Assembly (NCBI GenBank): GCA_020072585.1
Contig: JAIQGL010000009.1
Span: 93,585 to 157,584 of the forward strand
DNA: 64,000 nt
Source: Terriglobia bacterium
GTDB lineage: Bacteria; Acidobacteriota; Terriglobia; Terriglobales; Acidobacteriaceae
Direction of reading: 5' to 3'
This document shows positions 51,349 through 61,216 of the stretch, one piece after another. Position numbers and translations under genes: made by a program. Each line of letters starts with the position of its first letter. The stretch's first letter is position 1. The notes under the pieces were generated by a model, which saw only the letters and a list, made by a program, of their open reading frames with translations, had not been told where the DNA came from and made no database searches.

Positions 51349-52851
51349 ATGAAGACGAGTTATGTGTGCAGTCTTGCTTTGGCCCTTTTATTTTTCATGC
51401 AAAATGAGCGCGTGGGTGAGGTCAAGGGCGAAGTCCTGGATATGCGAGGCAAACCGATCTCAGGTGCGCTGGTTGTTTATACCAATACGCAAAACCAGAA
51501 ACGCTACAGCGTAAAGACTGACGGGACCGGTAAATTCATCATGATTGGGCTGATGTTGGGTGACTATGATGTCAAAATCACCGGGACCGCCGGCCAGCAG
51601 ATCTATTCCGCCCGCAAGACCGTTTACGCCATCGACAAGCAGCGGTTTAATGTCATTCAGATTGATCTTTCCCTCATTCCCACCAAGGCGTCTCTGGCGC
51701 CGTTTCTAGGCGTGAAGGCTGAAGAATTACAAAAGGAAGCATGGCGCAATGTAAGTGAGAGCACTCTCCGCGACCTTACCCCAGAACAGCAGGCAGAGCT
51801 GCGGACGGAAAACGCTCTCATTGCTGACTACAATGCGCTCACGCCGCAGGCGCAACAGGCAATCAAGTCTCAGGATTGGACGCAGGCTGCAACGCTGTTG
51901 CGGCAGTTAATGAAAATTGCTCCCTATAAATGGGAGCTCTATCAAAACCTGGGAAGCATCCAGCGAAGGCTCACAAAGTTTGAGGAAGCAGTGCAAACCT
52001 TGGAAAAGGGCATCAGCATAGTACGCGATGATCCGGAGCAGAAACGCGACCAGGCCAAAGTGAAGGCTGCCACGGTGCAGATGAGAATCGAGGAGGGCGA
52101 AGCTTACGTTGCCATGGGCAACCCGGAAGCCGCCACATCTCAGTTCCTCGCGGCTGCCCAACTCGATCCCCGGTCCGCGCTGGCGTATTTGCATTTATGT
52201 ACCTCGGAATACAACACTGGCCGCGCCGATAAAGCCGTAGCCGCCTGCGCGCGGGCCATCGCAATAGAACCGACCCACTCAGAAAACTACCAGGTGCTGG
52301 CAGGAATACAAAGCAATCTGGAGCGTTACCAGGACGCGCTTGCCACCTACCAACAAGGAATTGCCGTGGCGCAGGAGAACGTAACAGCCACTCGTCCGTC
52401 GCAAAAATCGAATATCAATTCCAGACAGTTTTCTGATCCATCCACGGCCATTGCTGAAGCAGTACGGGCCGGACAAATGATGCAATCCGCCGGCAACATC
52501 TATTTTCAGCTGAAGAACTATCCGAAGGCTGCCGAGTTCTTCACCCAGTCCGCCCGATTGCATCCCTATCCGGCACTGCCTCTGTTTAACCTGTGCGCAA
52601 CGCTCTATGACATGAATAATCTCTCCGCGGCAGCCGCTGCCTGCGACCGCTCCACCGAAGCTGACCCTAAAATGCCCGACCCATACTTTGTGAAAGCTTC
52701 TGCTTTGTATGGTGAATCGGCAAAACGAGGGAAGTTCAAAGGCTCAAATGAAATGAAGTCTGCTCTGGAGAAATATCTGCAACTGGCGCCTGAGGGTTTC
52801 TATGCCGGTGAAGCGCACGCCATGCTCAGGGAGATGAGCGCTCACAACTAA
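51349..52851 (+). CDS. Secreted CarboxypepD_reg-like and TPR protein
   Basis: 500 residues. A signal peptide (KTSYVCSLALALLFFMQN) precedes a carboxypeptidase regulatory-like beta sandwich (GEVKGEVLDMRGKPISGALV, FIMIGLMLGDYDVKITGTAG). TPR units follow from about residue 160: LRQLMKIAPYKWELYQNLGS, KVKAATVQMRIEEGEAYVAM, SALAYLHLCTSEYNTGRADK, ENYQVLAGIQSNLERYQDAL. This combination is common in secreted acidobacterial proteins with a scaffold role. The last bases overlap the convergent RraB-like gene by four. Function unknown beyond protein binding. Confidence 0.85.
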   Translation: MKTSYVCSLALALLFFMQNERVGEVKGEVLDMRGKPISGALVVYTNTQNQKRYSVKTDGTGKFIMIGLMLGDYDVKITGTAGQQIYSARKTVYAIDKQRFNVIQIDLSLIPTKASLAPFLGVKAEELQKEAWRNVSESTLRDLTPEQQAELRTENALIADYNALTPQAQQAIKSQDWTQAATLLRQLMKIAPYKWELYQNLGSIQRRLTKFEEAVQTLEKGISIVRDDPEQKRDQAKVKAATVQMRIEEGEAYVAMGNPEAATSQFLAAAQLDPRSALAYLHLCTSEYNTGRADKAVAACARAIAIEPTHSENYQVLAGIQSNLERYQDALATYQQGIAVAQENVTATRPSQKSNINSRQFSDPSTAIAEAVRAGQMMQSAGNIYFQLKNYPKAAEFFTQSARLHPYPALPLFNLCATLYDMNNLSAAAAACDRSTEADPKMPDPYFVKASALYGESAKRGKFKGSNEMKSALEKYLQLAPEGFYAGEAHAMLREMSAHN

Positions 52852-53201
52852 TCGCTTAGATGCTCGGTAACACCCGGCACCTGCCAGCCGTCATACTCGC
52901 CGTGGTGGTCATCCGCGAGCAGGTCCAGTTCGGTTTGCAGTTCCTTAAGGTTTTCAATCGGGCCCGGCTGCCTTACCTGCAACAGCCATTTCTGAAGATT
53001 TGCCTCCAGGCTTACGGACTCAACAGTCCAGCCACGCTCCTGCACAGCAACCGCGGCCTGGTCAGCGTCAGCCTGGTCAGAGAAAAAGAAATAATGGTCC
53101 AGAGCTTTGGCGTTGGTGAGGGCCTCATCCAGCTTTTCATCCGTCTCAGAGCGTTTTGGGCCCACTCCCAGCAGGGATCGAAGGTTTTCAAACATATTCA
53201 T
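52848..53201 (-). CDS. RraB-like (ribonuclease E inhibitor B domain) protein
   Basis: 117 residues, acidic, cytoplasmic. ALDHYFFFSDQADADQAAVA, then VQERGWTVESVSLEANLQKW, and a C-terminal DLLADDHHGEYDGWQV follow the RraB pattern. In that family an aromatic strand, an alternating alpha/beta ferredoxin-type fold and a closing G.YDGWE motif are conserved. In enteric bacteria RraB binds RNase E and alters mRNA decay. Whether the host has a matching RNase E is not known here, and DUF695-like relatives share the fold. The ATG 53201 or 53195 may start it. Confidence 0.8.
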   Translation of the reverse strand: MNMFENLRSLLGVGPKRSETDEKLDEALTNAKALDHYFFFSDQADADQAAVAVQERGWTVESVSLEANLQKWLLQVRQPGPIENLKELQTELDLLADDHHGEYDGWQVPGVTEHLSD

Positions 53202-53337
53202 TCCCAATATACAGGGCTGCGGCGCGGCAGGGCCATGCGTTTCCTGAACCTCTCGGGCTCAAGTTATAATTTCCAGTTTTGCTTCGCATCGGCGCGACGC
53301 TTGCACATTGCATGATTCACTCAGGAGGAGGAGCACT

Positions 53338-54771
53338 ATGGCCCAGCAATTTCGCCAGGAAAAAGATTCCATCGGTATTAAAGAAATCCCCGCTGACGTT
53401 TACTACGGCGTGCAGACGGCCCGCGCGGTGGAGAATTACCCCATCTCCGGCATGCGCGCGAATCCAATCCTGATTCGGGCCATCGGCATGGTGAAATATG
53501 CCGCTGCACAGGCCAACAAAGAGCTGGCCCTGGTGGACGACAAGCGCGCGGACGCGATCATGCAGGCCGCAAAAGAAGTTGTGGACGGCAAGTGGGACCC
53601 TTCCTTCGTAGTCGATGTATTTCAAGCCGGCGCAGGCGTGAGCTTCCACATGAACTCGAATGAAGTCATCGCCAACCGAGCGACTGAACTGATGGGCGGC
53701 AAGCTGGGCGAATATACCGTCCATCCCAATGATCATGTGAATTATGGCCAGTCCACGAATGACGTTTTTCCCACCGCCACGCGCGTGGCAACGCTGCTGG
53801 AGCTGGAGAAACTTTATCCCGTGCTGGACGCGCTGGCTGCTGCGTTTGAAGCCAAGGGGAAAGACTTCCATAACATCATGAAGTCCGGGCGTACGCACAT
53901 GCAGGACGCAGTCCCTATCCGGTTGGGACAGGAGTTTGCCGCCTACGGCGTGGCCATTCGCAAGGCGATCGATAACATTCGCCACGCCGGCAATTCGCTG
54001 CGCGAACTGGGCCTTGGCGGCTCTGCCGTGGGGACCGGGATCAACACGCATCCTGACTATCGCGCTAAAGCTGTGGCCAATCTGGCAAAGATCTCCGGGC
54101 AGAAGCTTGAGCCGGCTGCGGACATGCGCTGGGCCATGCAATCCAACTCCTGCATGGCGCAGGTCTCCGCAGCGCTGCGCAATCTTGCGCTGGAAGTGAT
54201 TCGCATCTCCAATGATCTGCGTTTGATTTCCTCGGGGCCCAATACCGGCTTTGCGGAAGTCAATTTACCCGGACTGCAACCGGGATCGTCGATCATGCCA
54301 GGCAAAATCAATCCGGTGATGCCTGAATTGGCGGCGATGGTGTCATTCCAGGTGGTGGGCAATGACGCGGCTGTTGCGCTGGCTGTGCAGGCGGGGCAGC
54401 TTGAATTAAACGTGATGATGCCGACCATGTCTCACAACGTCCTTCAGTCCATAACAATCCTTACGAACATGCTGCGTGTCTTCACCGAAAAATGTGTGAA
54501 CGGTCTTACCGCCAATGAAAAACGGAACGCTTTTTACGCGCAGAGCACGGTGTCATTGGCTACGGCCCTGAATCCATACATCGGCTATGCCAAGGCAGCG
54601 GAGATTGTGAAGGAGTCAGTAGCAACAGGGCGGTCGATCATCGACATTGCGCGCGACAAGAAACTGCTGAGCGAACAGGAGATTGCCGAAATTCTTGATC
54701 CCATCAGCATGACCGAACCGCAGTATCCCAAGGAGGCGGCGAAGCACAGGGAAGATATCAAAAGAAAATAG
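53338..54771 (+). CDS. aspA: Aspartate ammonia-lyase (aspartase/fumarase family)
   Basis: Releases ammonia from aspartate to give fumarate (or, if a fumarase, hydrates fumarate). 477 residues. The start ATG 53338 follows AGGAGGAGGAG; an upstream TTG extension is disregarded. VNYGQSTNDVFPTATRVAT, MKSGRTHMQDAVPIRLGQEF, the signature loop GSSIMPGKINPVMPEL and NVMMPTMSHNVLQSI are superfamily motifs. The MPGKINPV loop with Val after Pro fits aspartases better than FumC (usually NPT). Fumarase activity cannot be excluded by eye. It is followed by the inverted-repeat cassette. Confidence 0.88.
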   Translation: MAQQFRQEKDSIGIKEIPADVYYGVQTARAVENYPISGMRANPILIRAIGMVKYAAAQANKELALVDDKRADAIMQAAKEVVDGKWDPSFVVDVFQAGAGVSFHMNSNEVIANRATELMGGKLGEYTVHPNDHVNYGQSTNDVFPTATRVATLLELEKLYPVLDALAAAFEAKGKDFHNIMKSGRTHMQDAVPIRLGQEFAAYGVAIRKAIDNIRHAGNSLRELGLGGSAVGTGINTHPDYRAKAVANLAKISGQKLEPAADMRWAMQSNSCMAQVSAALRNLALEVIRISNDLRLISSGPNTGFAEVNLPGLQPGSSIMPGKINPVMPELAAMVSFQVVGNDAAVALAVQAGQLELNVMMPTMSHNVLQSITILTNMLRVFTEKCVNGLTANEKRNAFYAQSTVSLATALNPYIGYAKAAEIVKESVATGRSIIDIARDKKLLSEQEIAEILDPISMTEPQYPKEAAKHREDIKRK

Positions 54772-54772
54772 C

Positions 54773-55213
54773 ATTCAGCGCTCAGCCATCAGCACTCAGA
54801 CAGACTCATAGAGGCAATATGAAAGATTTTCGAGACTTAAAGGTTTGGGAAAAAGCGCATGCCTTGGTGCTTGCATGCTATGAAATCAGCAAGACTTCCC
54901 TCGAGAGGAAATATTCGGGCTTGTTCGCAAATACGCCGGGCTGCTTCATCGATACCGGCAAACATAGCTGAAGGCTGTGGACGTAGGGGAAATGCGGAAC
55001 TTCACAGATTTCTGCAAATGGCTATGGGATCCGCAAGTGAGTTAGAGTACCATCTGCTCTTATCAAAGGATCTAGGTTATCTCACAAAAGAGAACCACCA
55101 GAAAATGCAGCCGCAGGTAGAAGAAGTAAAACGTATGTTGGCCGCCCTAATTCGAAAAGTAGCCTCTGAACGAGTAGACGGCACTGAATGCTGAGTGCTG
55201 TCTGCTGAGTGCT
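54773..55213. repeat. Inverted repeats of CAGCACTCAG type around the four-helix-bundle gene
   Basis: The left arm, 54773-54803, starts two bases after the aspA stop and contains ATTCAGCGCTCAGCC and CAGCACTCAGACAG. The right arm, 55184-55213, is CTGAATGCTGAGTGCTGTCT plus GCTGAGTGCT, the reverse complement with small gaps. The right arm overlaps the end of the enclosed gene and stops five bases before the fabH stop. Confidence 0.75.
54819..55194 (+). pseudogene. Four-helix-bundle (23S rRNA intervening-sequence type) protein, frameshifted
   Basis: ATG 54819 has GAGG upstream and begins the usual MKDFRDLKVWEKAHALVLAC of this family. That frame stops at 54971 after 50 codons. The rest of the family sequence (SQIRRAASSIPANIAEGCGR, then AMGSASELEYHLLLSKDLGY) continues in the +1 frame to 55194. 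One extra base around 54900-54925 accounts for the shift; the two parts together make about 124 residues, the normal size. Members occur inside 23S rRNA intervening sequences and as scattered chromosomal genes. The inverted repeats on both sides suggest a mobile cassette. A sequencing error is an alternative explanation. Confidence 0.8.
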
Positions 55214-55217
55214 TCTC

Positions 55218-56213
55218 TCAGCAGGCCCACCGCATCAACGCTGCCCCCACAGTAAACCCCGCCCCTACAGAAGCAATCAGCACCAGATCGCCTTTTTTGA
55301 GCCGCCCTTGCTGGCGTGCCGTTTGCATGGCCAACGGAATGGTTCCAGCGGTGGTGTTCCCGTACTCGTCAATGTTGATGACGATGCGGTCTTCCTTCAG
55401 CCCCAGACGTTCCGCCGCGGACATGATGATCCGGCGGTTGGCCTGGTGTGGCACAAACAGCGCCACGTCCTTCCCCGTAAAGCCATTGCGCTTGAGAATG
55501 GTTTCAGAGGTTTCCGTCATTTTTCTGACGGCGTATTTGAAAACCGCCTGGCCATCCTGGTGCACGTAATGCATTTTCTTGTCCACCGTTTCATGGCTGG
55601 AAGGATTGCGGCTGCCACCGCCGGGCATGTAGAGAGAGCAGGCGCCGGAACCATCAATCTCATGGATGAAATCGATCATGTAATTGCCGTCGGTGGCGGG
55701 TTCCACGACCACTGCACCGGCGCCATCACCAAAGATGATGCAGGTGGCGCGGTCCTGATAATTGATGATGGAGCTCATTACATCAGCACCGATCGCCAGC
55801 ACGCGCTTGTGCGCTCCCGACTCAACAAATTTCACCGCGGTCTGCAACGCATACACAAAGCCGGAGCACGCGGCGGAGATGTCATAACCCCATGCCCCTG
55901 CGGCGCCAATCTTGTCCTGCACAATGCACGCCGTGGCGGGGAAGAGCATGTCTGGCGTGACCGTACCCAGAAAGATGGCTTCAATCTTGCTGCCCGGAAT
56001 GCCGCGCTCCTGTAACGCACTTTTGGCCGCCTCAATGGCCAGGTCAGAGGTGGCCATGCCCTTGTCAACAATGTGACGCTGCCGGATGCCAGTGCGCTCG
56101 ATGATCCACTCGTTGGAGGTCTCAACCATCTTTTCCAGATCAGCATTGGTCAATAGACGCGGGGGGACATAAGTTCCAAGGGCAGAGATTTTCGCCCGTA
56201 CAAGGTTCGCCAA
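55218..56213 (-). CDS. fabH: 3-oxoacyl-ACP synthase III
   Basis: Condenses acetyl-CoA (or a branched acyl-CoA) with malonyl-ACP to start fatty acid synthesis. 331 residues from TTG 56213, which has GGAGA six bases upstream; the frame runs on to 56366 without homology. The catalytic Cys116 is in DISAACSGF, His256 in [10 protein letters not shown] and Asn286 in [21 protein letters not shown] and the closing [15 protein letters not shown] are also standard. It lies alone, far from other fab genes. The SRP RNA gene is upstream on the same strand, but a repeat-filled gap separates them. Confidence 0.94.
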   Translation of the reverse strand: MANLVRAKISALGTYVPPRLLTNADLEKMVETSNEWIIERTGIRQRHIVDKGMATSDLAIEAAKSALQERGIPGSKIEAIFLGTVTPDMLFPATACIVQDKIGAAGAWGYDISAACSGFVYALQTAVKFVESGAHKRVLAIGADVMSSIINYQDRATCIIFGDGAGAVVVEPATDGNYMIDFIHEIDGSGACSLYMPGGGSRNPSSHETVDKKMHYVHQDGQAVFKYAVRKMTETSETILKRNGFTGKDVALFVPHQANRRIIMSAAERLGLKEDRIVINIDEYGNTTAGTIPLAMQTARQQGRLKKGDLVLIASVGAGFTVGAALMRWAC

Positions 56214-56434
56214 AAAGTTTCTCCAAGGTCCGTGAGGGTAAACCCTATATTGTAAGCGGTTTCGCGCGGAACTGGAATGGTCTGTCCGCAATTGAAACTC
56301 ACAGAATCGCCGACAGAAAAGGCGAGGACGCCCCTTGCACCGGGTCCGCTGCTCCAAAGGCTGCAAAATCTGCTCAGGAAAAACGTTCTATAAGCGCTTG
56401 ATCGCGCAGCGACCAAAAAAAAATGCAATTCAAG

Positions 56435-56531
56435 GGCGAGGCCGGCTTGCGTGCCGAGCCCGCTGCAACAAAGGCAGAACAATCTTATGAAAAACTAAAA
56501 TTTGTAAGCGGTTTGTCGCGATAGCGACCCG
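56435..56531. repeat. Dispersed repeat R1, diverged copy
   Basis: GGCGAGGCCGGCTTGCGTGC and CGAGCC are followed 50 bases later by AAGCGGTTTGTCGCGATAGC, the diverged companion block of R1. It lies between fabH and the SRP RNA gene. Confidence 0.7.
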
Positions 56532-56541
56532 AAACAATGAT

Positions 56542-56634
56542 ACCGGGCACCCCGCTGCACACGCACTAGCCCGTTACCGTTGCTTCCTTCCGGACCTGGC
56601 GGGATTGGCGGGATTGCGTCGCGCGGGACCCGGC
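56542..56634 (-). ncRNA. ffs: Bacterial signal recognition particle RNA (4.5S, small type)
   Basis: The minus strand contains the universally conserved tip CAGGTCCGGAAGGAAGCA, where Ffh binds. Outside it CCGGG and CCCGC at the 5' end pair with GCGGG and CCCGG at the 3' end, closing a rod of about 93 bases without an Alu domain. This is the small bacterial type. SRP RNA guides co-translational targeting of membrane proteins. The exact ends are set by the base pairing; no terminator is obvious downstream. Confidence 0.93.
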
Positions 56635-56743
56635 AGAAATAATTCTAACACTTTTGCCTGTTTCGTCTGGATGAAGGTTACGTTCGGTCACCAACAGCAG
56701 GATTCGGCTTTGCTCCCGGCTGGAATTCGAGGACAATAAAACG

Positions 56744-58969
56744 ATGTCCACGCGCAGTATCAACTTTGCCGCCGCCAAGGCCATGCCCGGCTCAGGCAGC
56801 GCAGAGCGTTTTTTTCAATGGTCCCTTTACGTCCTTCTGGTCGTGGGATTCACTGCGCTGATGGGCACCAACAAGCTGGACTTCCCTTCTCTGGCGCTGG
56901 TGATACCGGCACTTCTCTTGCGTGGCTATCTGTTGCTGATGCGGAAGAGCCTGGTTATCTCTGAGCGCTGGACCACGTTGCTGACCCTGCTCTATTTCGC
57001 TTTTTACGCGGCCGACTATTTTTATTTTTCCCAGAGCTTCATCAATGCCACGGTGCACATGGTGCTGTTCGTGATGGTCATCAAGATTTTTTCCGTGCGC
57101 CGTGACCGCGACCTGATGTATCTGGCCATATTGTCGTTCCTCATGTTGTTGGCTGCCGCGGTACTGACCGTGGATACTCTGTTCCTGCTTACTTTCTCGC
57201 TCTTTATTCTTGTGGCCATCGCAACCTTCATCAGCATGGAGATGCGGCGCTCTGAGCAGGAAACCCTGGCCGCCGGCGTCTCTCCCCAGGAGGATGTAAG
57301 GTTTCACAGTTCGCTGGCGGGCATCTCTGCCATACTCGGGTTGTTCACGCTGACGGGCGCGGCGCTGATTTTCTTCATCCTGCCACGCATCAACAACAGC
57401 GGATATTTGCGCAACCTTGGCGTACAGGGATCGCTGGTCACAGGGTTCAGTTCTGAAGTAAATCTTGGCGGTATTGGGCAGATCCAGCAATCGAGCGGCG
57501 TGGTCATGCACGTCCAGGTGCAATTCGGCAAATTGCCGAAAGATCCTAAGTGGCGCGGCATTACGCTCGCGAACTTTGATGGCAGGCACTGGTGGAACAG
57601 TCCTGAACTCCCCACGGTGCACGGCCTGAATAATGCACCCTTGGACCTCACGCGTATCAGCAACTATTCTCTTTATTCTGAAGCGCGGGCGGCGCCACAG
57701 TTGCAGACCCTCTCTTATCGCGTAGTGATGGAGCCTGTGGGGCTCAACTTGTTCTTTCTGGCCCCGGTGCCGCTGAAAATGAATGGCGACTACCGCATTC
57801 TGGAGATTCGGTCTGACGGCTCCATCTATAACGGCCGTCCGGGCGAAAACAGCTTAAGTTCGGGCGAAGGTGAGAACGCGCAGAATGTTGGCGTCTATTC
57901 CGCGGAAGCCGATACGCGCGACCCTGAGCAATATGTGCTCAATTCCAACTCCACCAATTACCCGCCGCATGTCGCAACTCTCTATCTGCAACGCCCCAAT
58001 CTTGATCCACGGGTTGCTCAACTGGCCCGCCAGGTGACTGCCCTGGAGGACTCCAATTACAAACGCGCCAAAGCCCTTGAGCGCTATCTGCAGACGAACT
58101 TCGGGTACACGCTGGAGTTGCCGGGAATGCGCGAGGCTGATCCACTGGCCCGCTTCCTGTTTGAGAGAAAGAAGGGCCATTGCGAGTATTTTGCTTCCTC
58201 CATGACCATAATGCTGCGCACGCTCGGCATACCAGCACGTGTGGTCAACGGATTTCGTGGCGGCGAATACAACGATGTGACCAACAGCTATATCATCCGG
58301 GAGAAGGACGCCCATTCCTGGGTGGAGGCTTATTTTCCTGAGTACGGCTGGGTCACCTTTGACCCCACGCCCTCCGGGCCTGTGGATGAACCGGCAACGG
58401 GATGGTCTCGTCTCGCCTTGTATATGGACGCGGCCCGGCAGATGTGGCGCGAGTGGGTGGTCAACTATGACTTCAGCCACCAGGTTAAATTACGCACCGA
58501 ACTAAGCGCTAAAACTGGAAACGTCCAATCCAGCTTTCGGCTCTGGCTGTGGCACCGCTATCTGGGCATGGTGAACGTCATCGGCAAATGGCAGCGGCGT
58601 CTGGAAAGCCTCTCACCTACCCAGATGACGCTCTGTTGCGTGCTGCTGGGGCTGCTGCTGGCGCTGCCGTTTACTCCCATGCTCTGGCGCAGCTACCAGC
58701 GAACACGCTCTCTCAGAAACCCGCAACGCGCTCCGCGCACCTCAGCCAGCTTCTGGTATCTCCGCATGCTCAAAATGATGGCCCGGCGCGGAGTGAACAA
58801 AGAGCAGTTCCAGACGGCGGAAGAGTTTGTCTCGTCCATTCCCGATCCACGGCTGCGCCATGACGTTGAACTCTTCACCGAACATTACGAGCGCGCCCGC
58901 TTTGATGAATCAGTGGAAGACGCACAACGGCTCCCTGAACTCTATGAAGAAATTGCCGGTCGCAAGTAA
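56744..58969 (+). CDS. TgpA-like transglutaminase-family membrane protein (DUF3488)
   Basis: 741 residues. About six membrane helices occupy residues 25-215 (VLLVVGFTALMGTNKLD to ILGLFTLTGAALIFFIL), the DUF3488 part. The periplasmic transglutaminase core has GHCEYFASSMTIMLRTLGIP with Cys480, DAHSWVEAYF with His524 and VTFDPTPSG with Asp540, a complete triad. One more helix at about residues 625-645 leads to a cytoplasmic C-terminal domain (DUF4129-like, FQTAEEFVSSIPDPRL). In Pseudomonas, TgpA is essential and acts in the periplasm. Partners of the usual MoxR/DUF58 cluster are not present here. Confidence 0.9.
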   Translation: MSTRSINFAAAKAMPGSGSAERFFQWSLYVLLVVGFTALMGTNKLDFPSLALVIPALLLRGYLLLMRKSLVISERWTTLLTLLYFAFYAADYFYFSQSFINATVHMVLFVMVIKIFSVRRDRDLMYLAILSFLMLLAAAVLTVDTLFLLTFSLFILVAIATFISMEMRRSEQETLAAGVSPQEDVRFHSSLAGISAILGLFTLTGAALIFFILPRINNSGYLRNLGVQGSLVTGFSSEVNLGGIGQIQQSSGVVMHVQVQFGKLPKDPKWRGITLANFDGRHWWNSPELPTVHGLNNAPLDLTRISNYSLYSEARAAPQLQTLSYRVVMEPVGLNLFFLAPVPLKMNGDYRILEIRSDGSIYNGRPGENSLSSGEGENAQNVGVYSAEADTRDPEQYVLNSNSTNYPPHVATLYLQRPNLDPRVAQLARQVTALEDSNYKRAKALERYLQTNFGYTLELPGMREADPLARFLFERKKGHCEYFASSMTIMLRTLGIPARVVNGFRGGEYNDVTNSYIIREKDAHSWVEAYFPEYGWVTFDPTPSGPVDEPATGWSRLALYMDAARQMWREWVVNYDFSHQVKLRTELSAKTGNVQSSFRLWLWHRYLGMVNVIGKWQRRLESLSPTQMTLCCVLLGLLLALPFTPMLWRSYQRTRSLRNPQRAPRTSASFWYLRMLKMMARRGVNKEQFQTAEEFVSSIPDPRLRHDVELFTEHYERARFDESVEDAQRLPELYEEIAGRK

Positions 58970-59010
58970 GTTCTTGCGCTTTTCGTGCCGCTGCCGTCGC
59001 AAGGGAACTC

Positions 59011-59487
59011 TCAAGGTCGCAGAATGTCGTAAATGATGTCGACGATCCGCTGCGTGCGCCGGTCCAGAATCAGAATGTCCACTCCTAAGGTGACCCTGCG
59101 ATAGGTGTCTGGCAGCCGCGGCAGGCGGCGCTCTAGCTCTTCAGGAAATGGCTCCACCCGCTTCTGCAAGCCAGGGGGCAGAGTCCCGTCGCGCTCCAGG
59201 TGCTTCTGCAGTCCCGGAGGGAGGTTGCCGTTGCGTTTAGCCAGCCCCGGCGGCAGGTTTGAGTAACGATCGTGATAGTAGCCATGAATAATGTCACGAT
59301 CGTGAGCGCTGAACACCACGCGAATTCCGCCCTTGCTGTCGCGGTCGTGTCCGCGATCGTCATCGCTATCCTGATCAGCTTGCTTGTTGTGGCCCTTGCC
59401 TTTTCCCTTGCCCTGGGCGAAACCAGCTTGTGGCAGCATGGCCATCAGGACCAGCCCGCACACTATCGCCGTTAAAAGTCGTTTCAT
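59011..59487 (-). CDS. Secreted RcnB-like protein with LPPGL repeats
   Basis: 158 residues from ATG 59487, supported by GGAGG seven bases upstream. A signal peptide (LLTAIVCGLVLMAMLPQAGF) is followed by a Gly/Lys and Asp/Arg-rich linker with many charged residues (DQDSDDDRGHDRDSKGG). NLPPGLAKR, NLPPGLQKHL and TLPPGLQKRV are three copies of a short repeat. A C-terminal domain ends in VDILILDRRTQRIVDIIYDI. This matches the general build of RcnB-type periplasmic proteins, some of which affect metal homeostasis. A metal role is inferred only from that resemblance. Confidence 0.75.
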   Translation of the reverse strand: MKRLLTAIVCGLVLMAMLPQAGFAQGKGKGKGHNKQADQDSDDDRGHDRDSKGGIRVVFSAHDRDIIHGYYHDRYSNLPPGLAKRNGNLPPGLQKHLERDGTLPPGLQKRVEPFPEELERRLPRLPDTYRRVTLGVDILILDRRTQRIVDIIYDILRP

Positions 59488-59620
59488 CACCCGCCTCCAC
59501 ATTGCAATTTCCGAATTTCCTTGGGTTAACAATACTGCAAGATCGTCAGGGTGCGATAACACGTTAGGGCACGTCCATGTGGCCTCGGGCCTGAAAGCTA
59601 TAATCCACCCAAGGGCTGAC

Positions 59621-61203
59621 ATGCTCGCTCGCATTCAACAGGCCGCGAAATGGCTGCTGGGACCGCAAGCTCCAGTTGAAGGTCCGCGGACGTAACTGCT
59701 GCCACGCTGGATTTTTCTTCGTGCTCTTGGCTTGATTTATCTTTCCGCTTTCTACTCGCTCATTTTTCAGATCAAAGGGCTGATCGGTCCGCACGGCATT
59801 CTTCCCGCCGGCAATTACCTGGCAGAGGTCACAAATTATTACCCTGGCTTGCAGCGGTTCTGGTTTGCCCCTACGCTGCTTTGGTTTGGCCCTGGCAATC
59901 ATGCGCTGATGTTCGTCTGCTGGCTGGGTCTGCTCGCCTCCATTGCTGTAATTTTAAATTCTGCCCGCGCGGCGCATTGGCTATTTGCCTGGTTTGTTTT
60001 CTCTCGTTCGTGGCGGCAGCACAGGATTTTTCCGGTTACCAGTCTGACGGCATGCTGCTGGAGGCGGGATTTATCTCTCTCTTCTTTGCTCCACCGGGAT
60101 TGCGCCCTGGTCTGGGAGCGGCGCATGCGCCTTCGCGGCTCAGCTTGTTCCTTCTCCGCTGGGAATGGTTCCGTATCTACTTCGAGTCCGGCGTGGTCAA
60201 GCTTACGAGCGGTGACTATTCCTGGCGGCACCTGACCGCCATGGACGACTACTACCAGAACGGCCCGCTGCCAACATTGATCGGCTGGTACGTGCAGCAG
60301 TTCCCGCACTGGTTCCACGCGGCCACCGCATTCATGACGCTCGCCGCCGAACTTGGCCTGGTCTGGATGCTCTTCCTTCCTCGCCGCTTCAGGATTGTCT
60401 GCTTCTGCATCGTCACGCCATTTCAGATTGGAATCATCATCACCGCAAATTACACCTTCCTGAACTACCTTGTGCTTGTCCTGGGCATCTTGCTGCTCGA
60501 TGACGGGTTTGTGCGGTCCATCCTGCCCCGGTTCTGGAAGAAGTGGAGGACTTCAGCTTCTCTCGAATCCCAGGAAGCGCAGAGCACGCAGTCGCTCACT
60601 CCGGCATGGCTGCCTATCGTGTGGCGCGCGGTCACCGCCATTTATCTTGGCTGGATTTTCTATGCGACTACCGCATTGCTCTTCGCCATGGTTCCCCACA
60701 TGCCGCACCTTCCTCTCGGTCCGGCACGCGCGCTGGAACCATTCCGTATCGCCAACCAGTACGGCCTCTTCGCGGTCATGACCCATGAGCGCTATGAGAT
60801 TGAGTTCCAGGGATCGAACGACGACCAGAATTGGACTGCCTATCCTTTCCGCTACAAACCGCAGGACGTGCACCAGGCTCCGGGCATCTACGCGCCCTAT
60901 CAGCCACGTTTCGATTGGGACCTGTGGTTCGCCTCACTCAGCAATTGGCGCAGCTATCCATTTGTCGTTCAGACAGAGGAGCGGCTGCTTCGCAATGAAC
61001 CGGACGTGCTGGCGCTATTTGCCGGCAACCCTTTCGCCAACGCGCCGCCCAGAAAAGTGCGCGCCGTGATCTGGCGGTATTGGTTTACTGACCGTCCTGC
61101 CAAGCGCCAAGAAGGAACATGGTGGCGCCGGGAACTGCTGGGCGTCTACGCGCCTGAGTTGGAGCGGACGCCGGAAGGCAGGGTCGTGATGAGCCAGCAA
61201 TAG
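59621..61203 (+). pseudogene. Lipase maturation factor family protein, broken by a stop and a frameshift
   Basis: ATG 59621 follows AAGGG and encodes LARIQQAAKWLLGPQAP, then an in-frame TAA at 59693. The same frame continues with RWIFLRALGLIYLSAFYSLI, GLIGPHGILPAGNYL and membrane helices until about 60000. There the family sequence switches to the next frame (FLSFVAAAQDFSGYQSDGM) and runs to 61203. One missing base near 59995-60002 explains this. The intact downstream part has the LMF landmarks: FISLFFAPPG, RLSLFLLRWEWFRIYFESGV, VKLTSGDYSWRHLTAMDDYY and DWDLWFASL. These multi-span proteins help lipases fold in eukaryotes; the bacterial role is unclear. An alternative is a shorter gene starting at TTG 59732, but the frameshift remains. 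Confidence 0.75.
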
Positions 61204-61216
61204 AAAGTTATCGTGG

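Noticed and set aside
56214..56366. N-terminal extension of fabH
   Set aside because: No homology, and a TTG with a good ribosome binding site lies at the position expected for the family.
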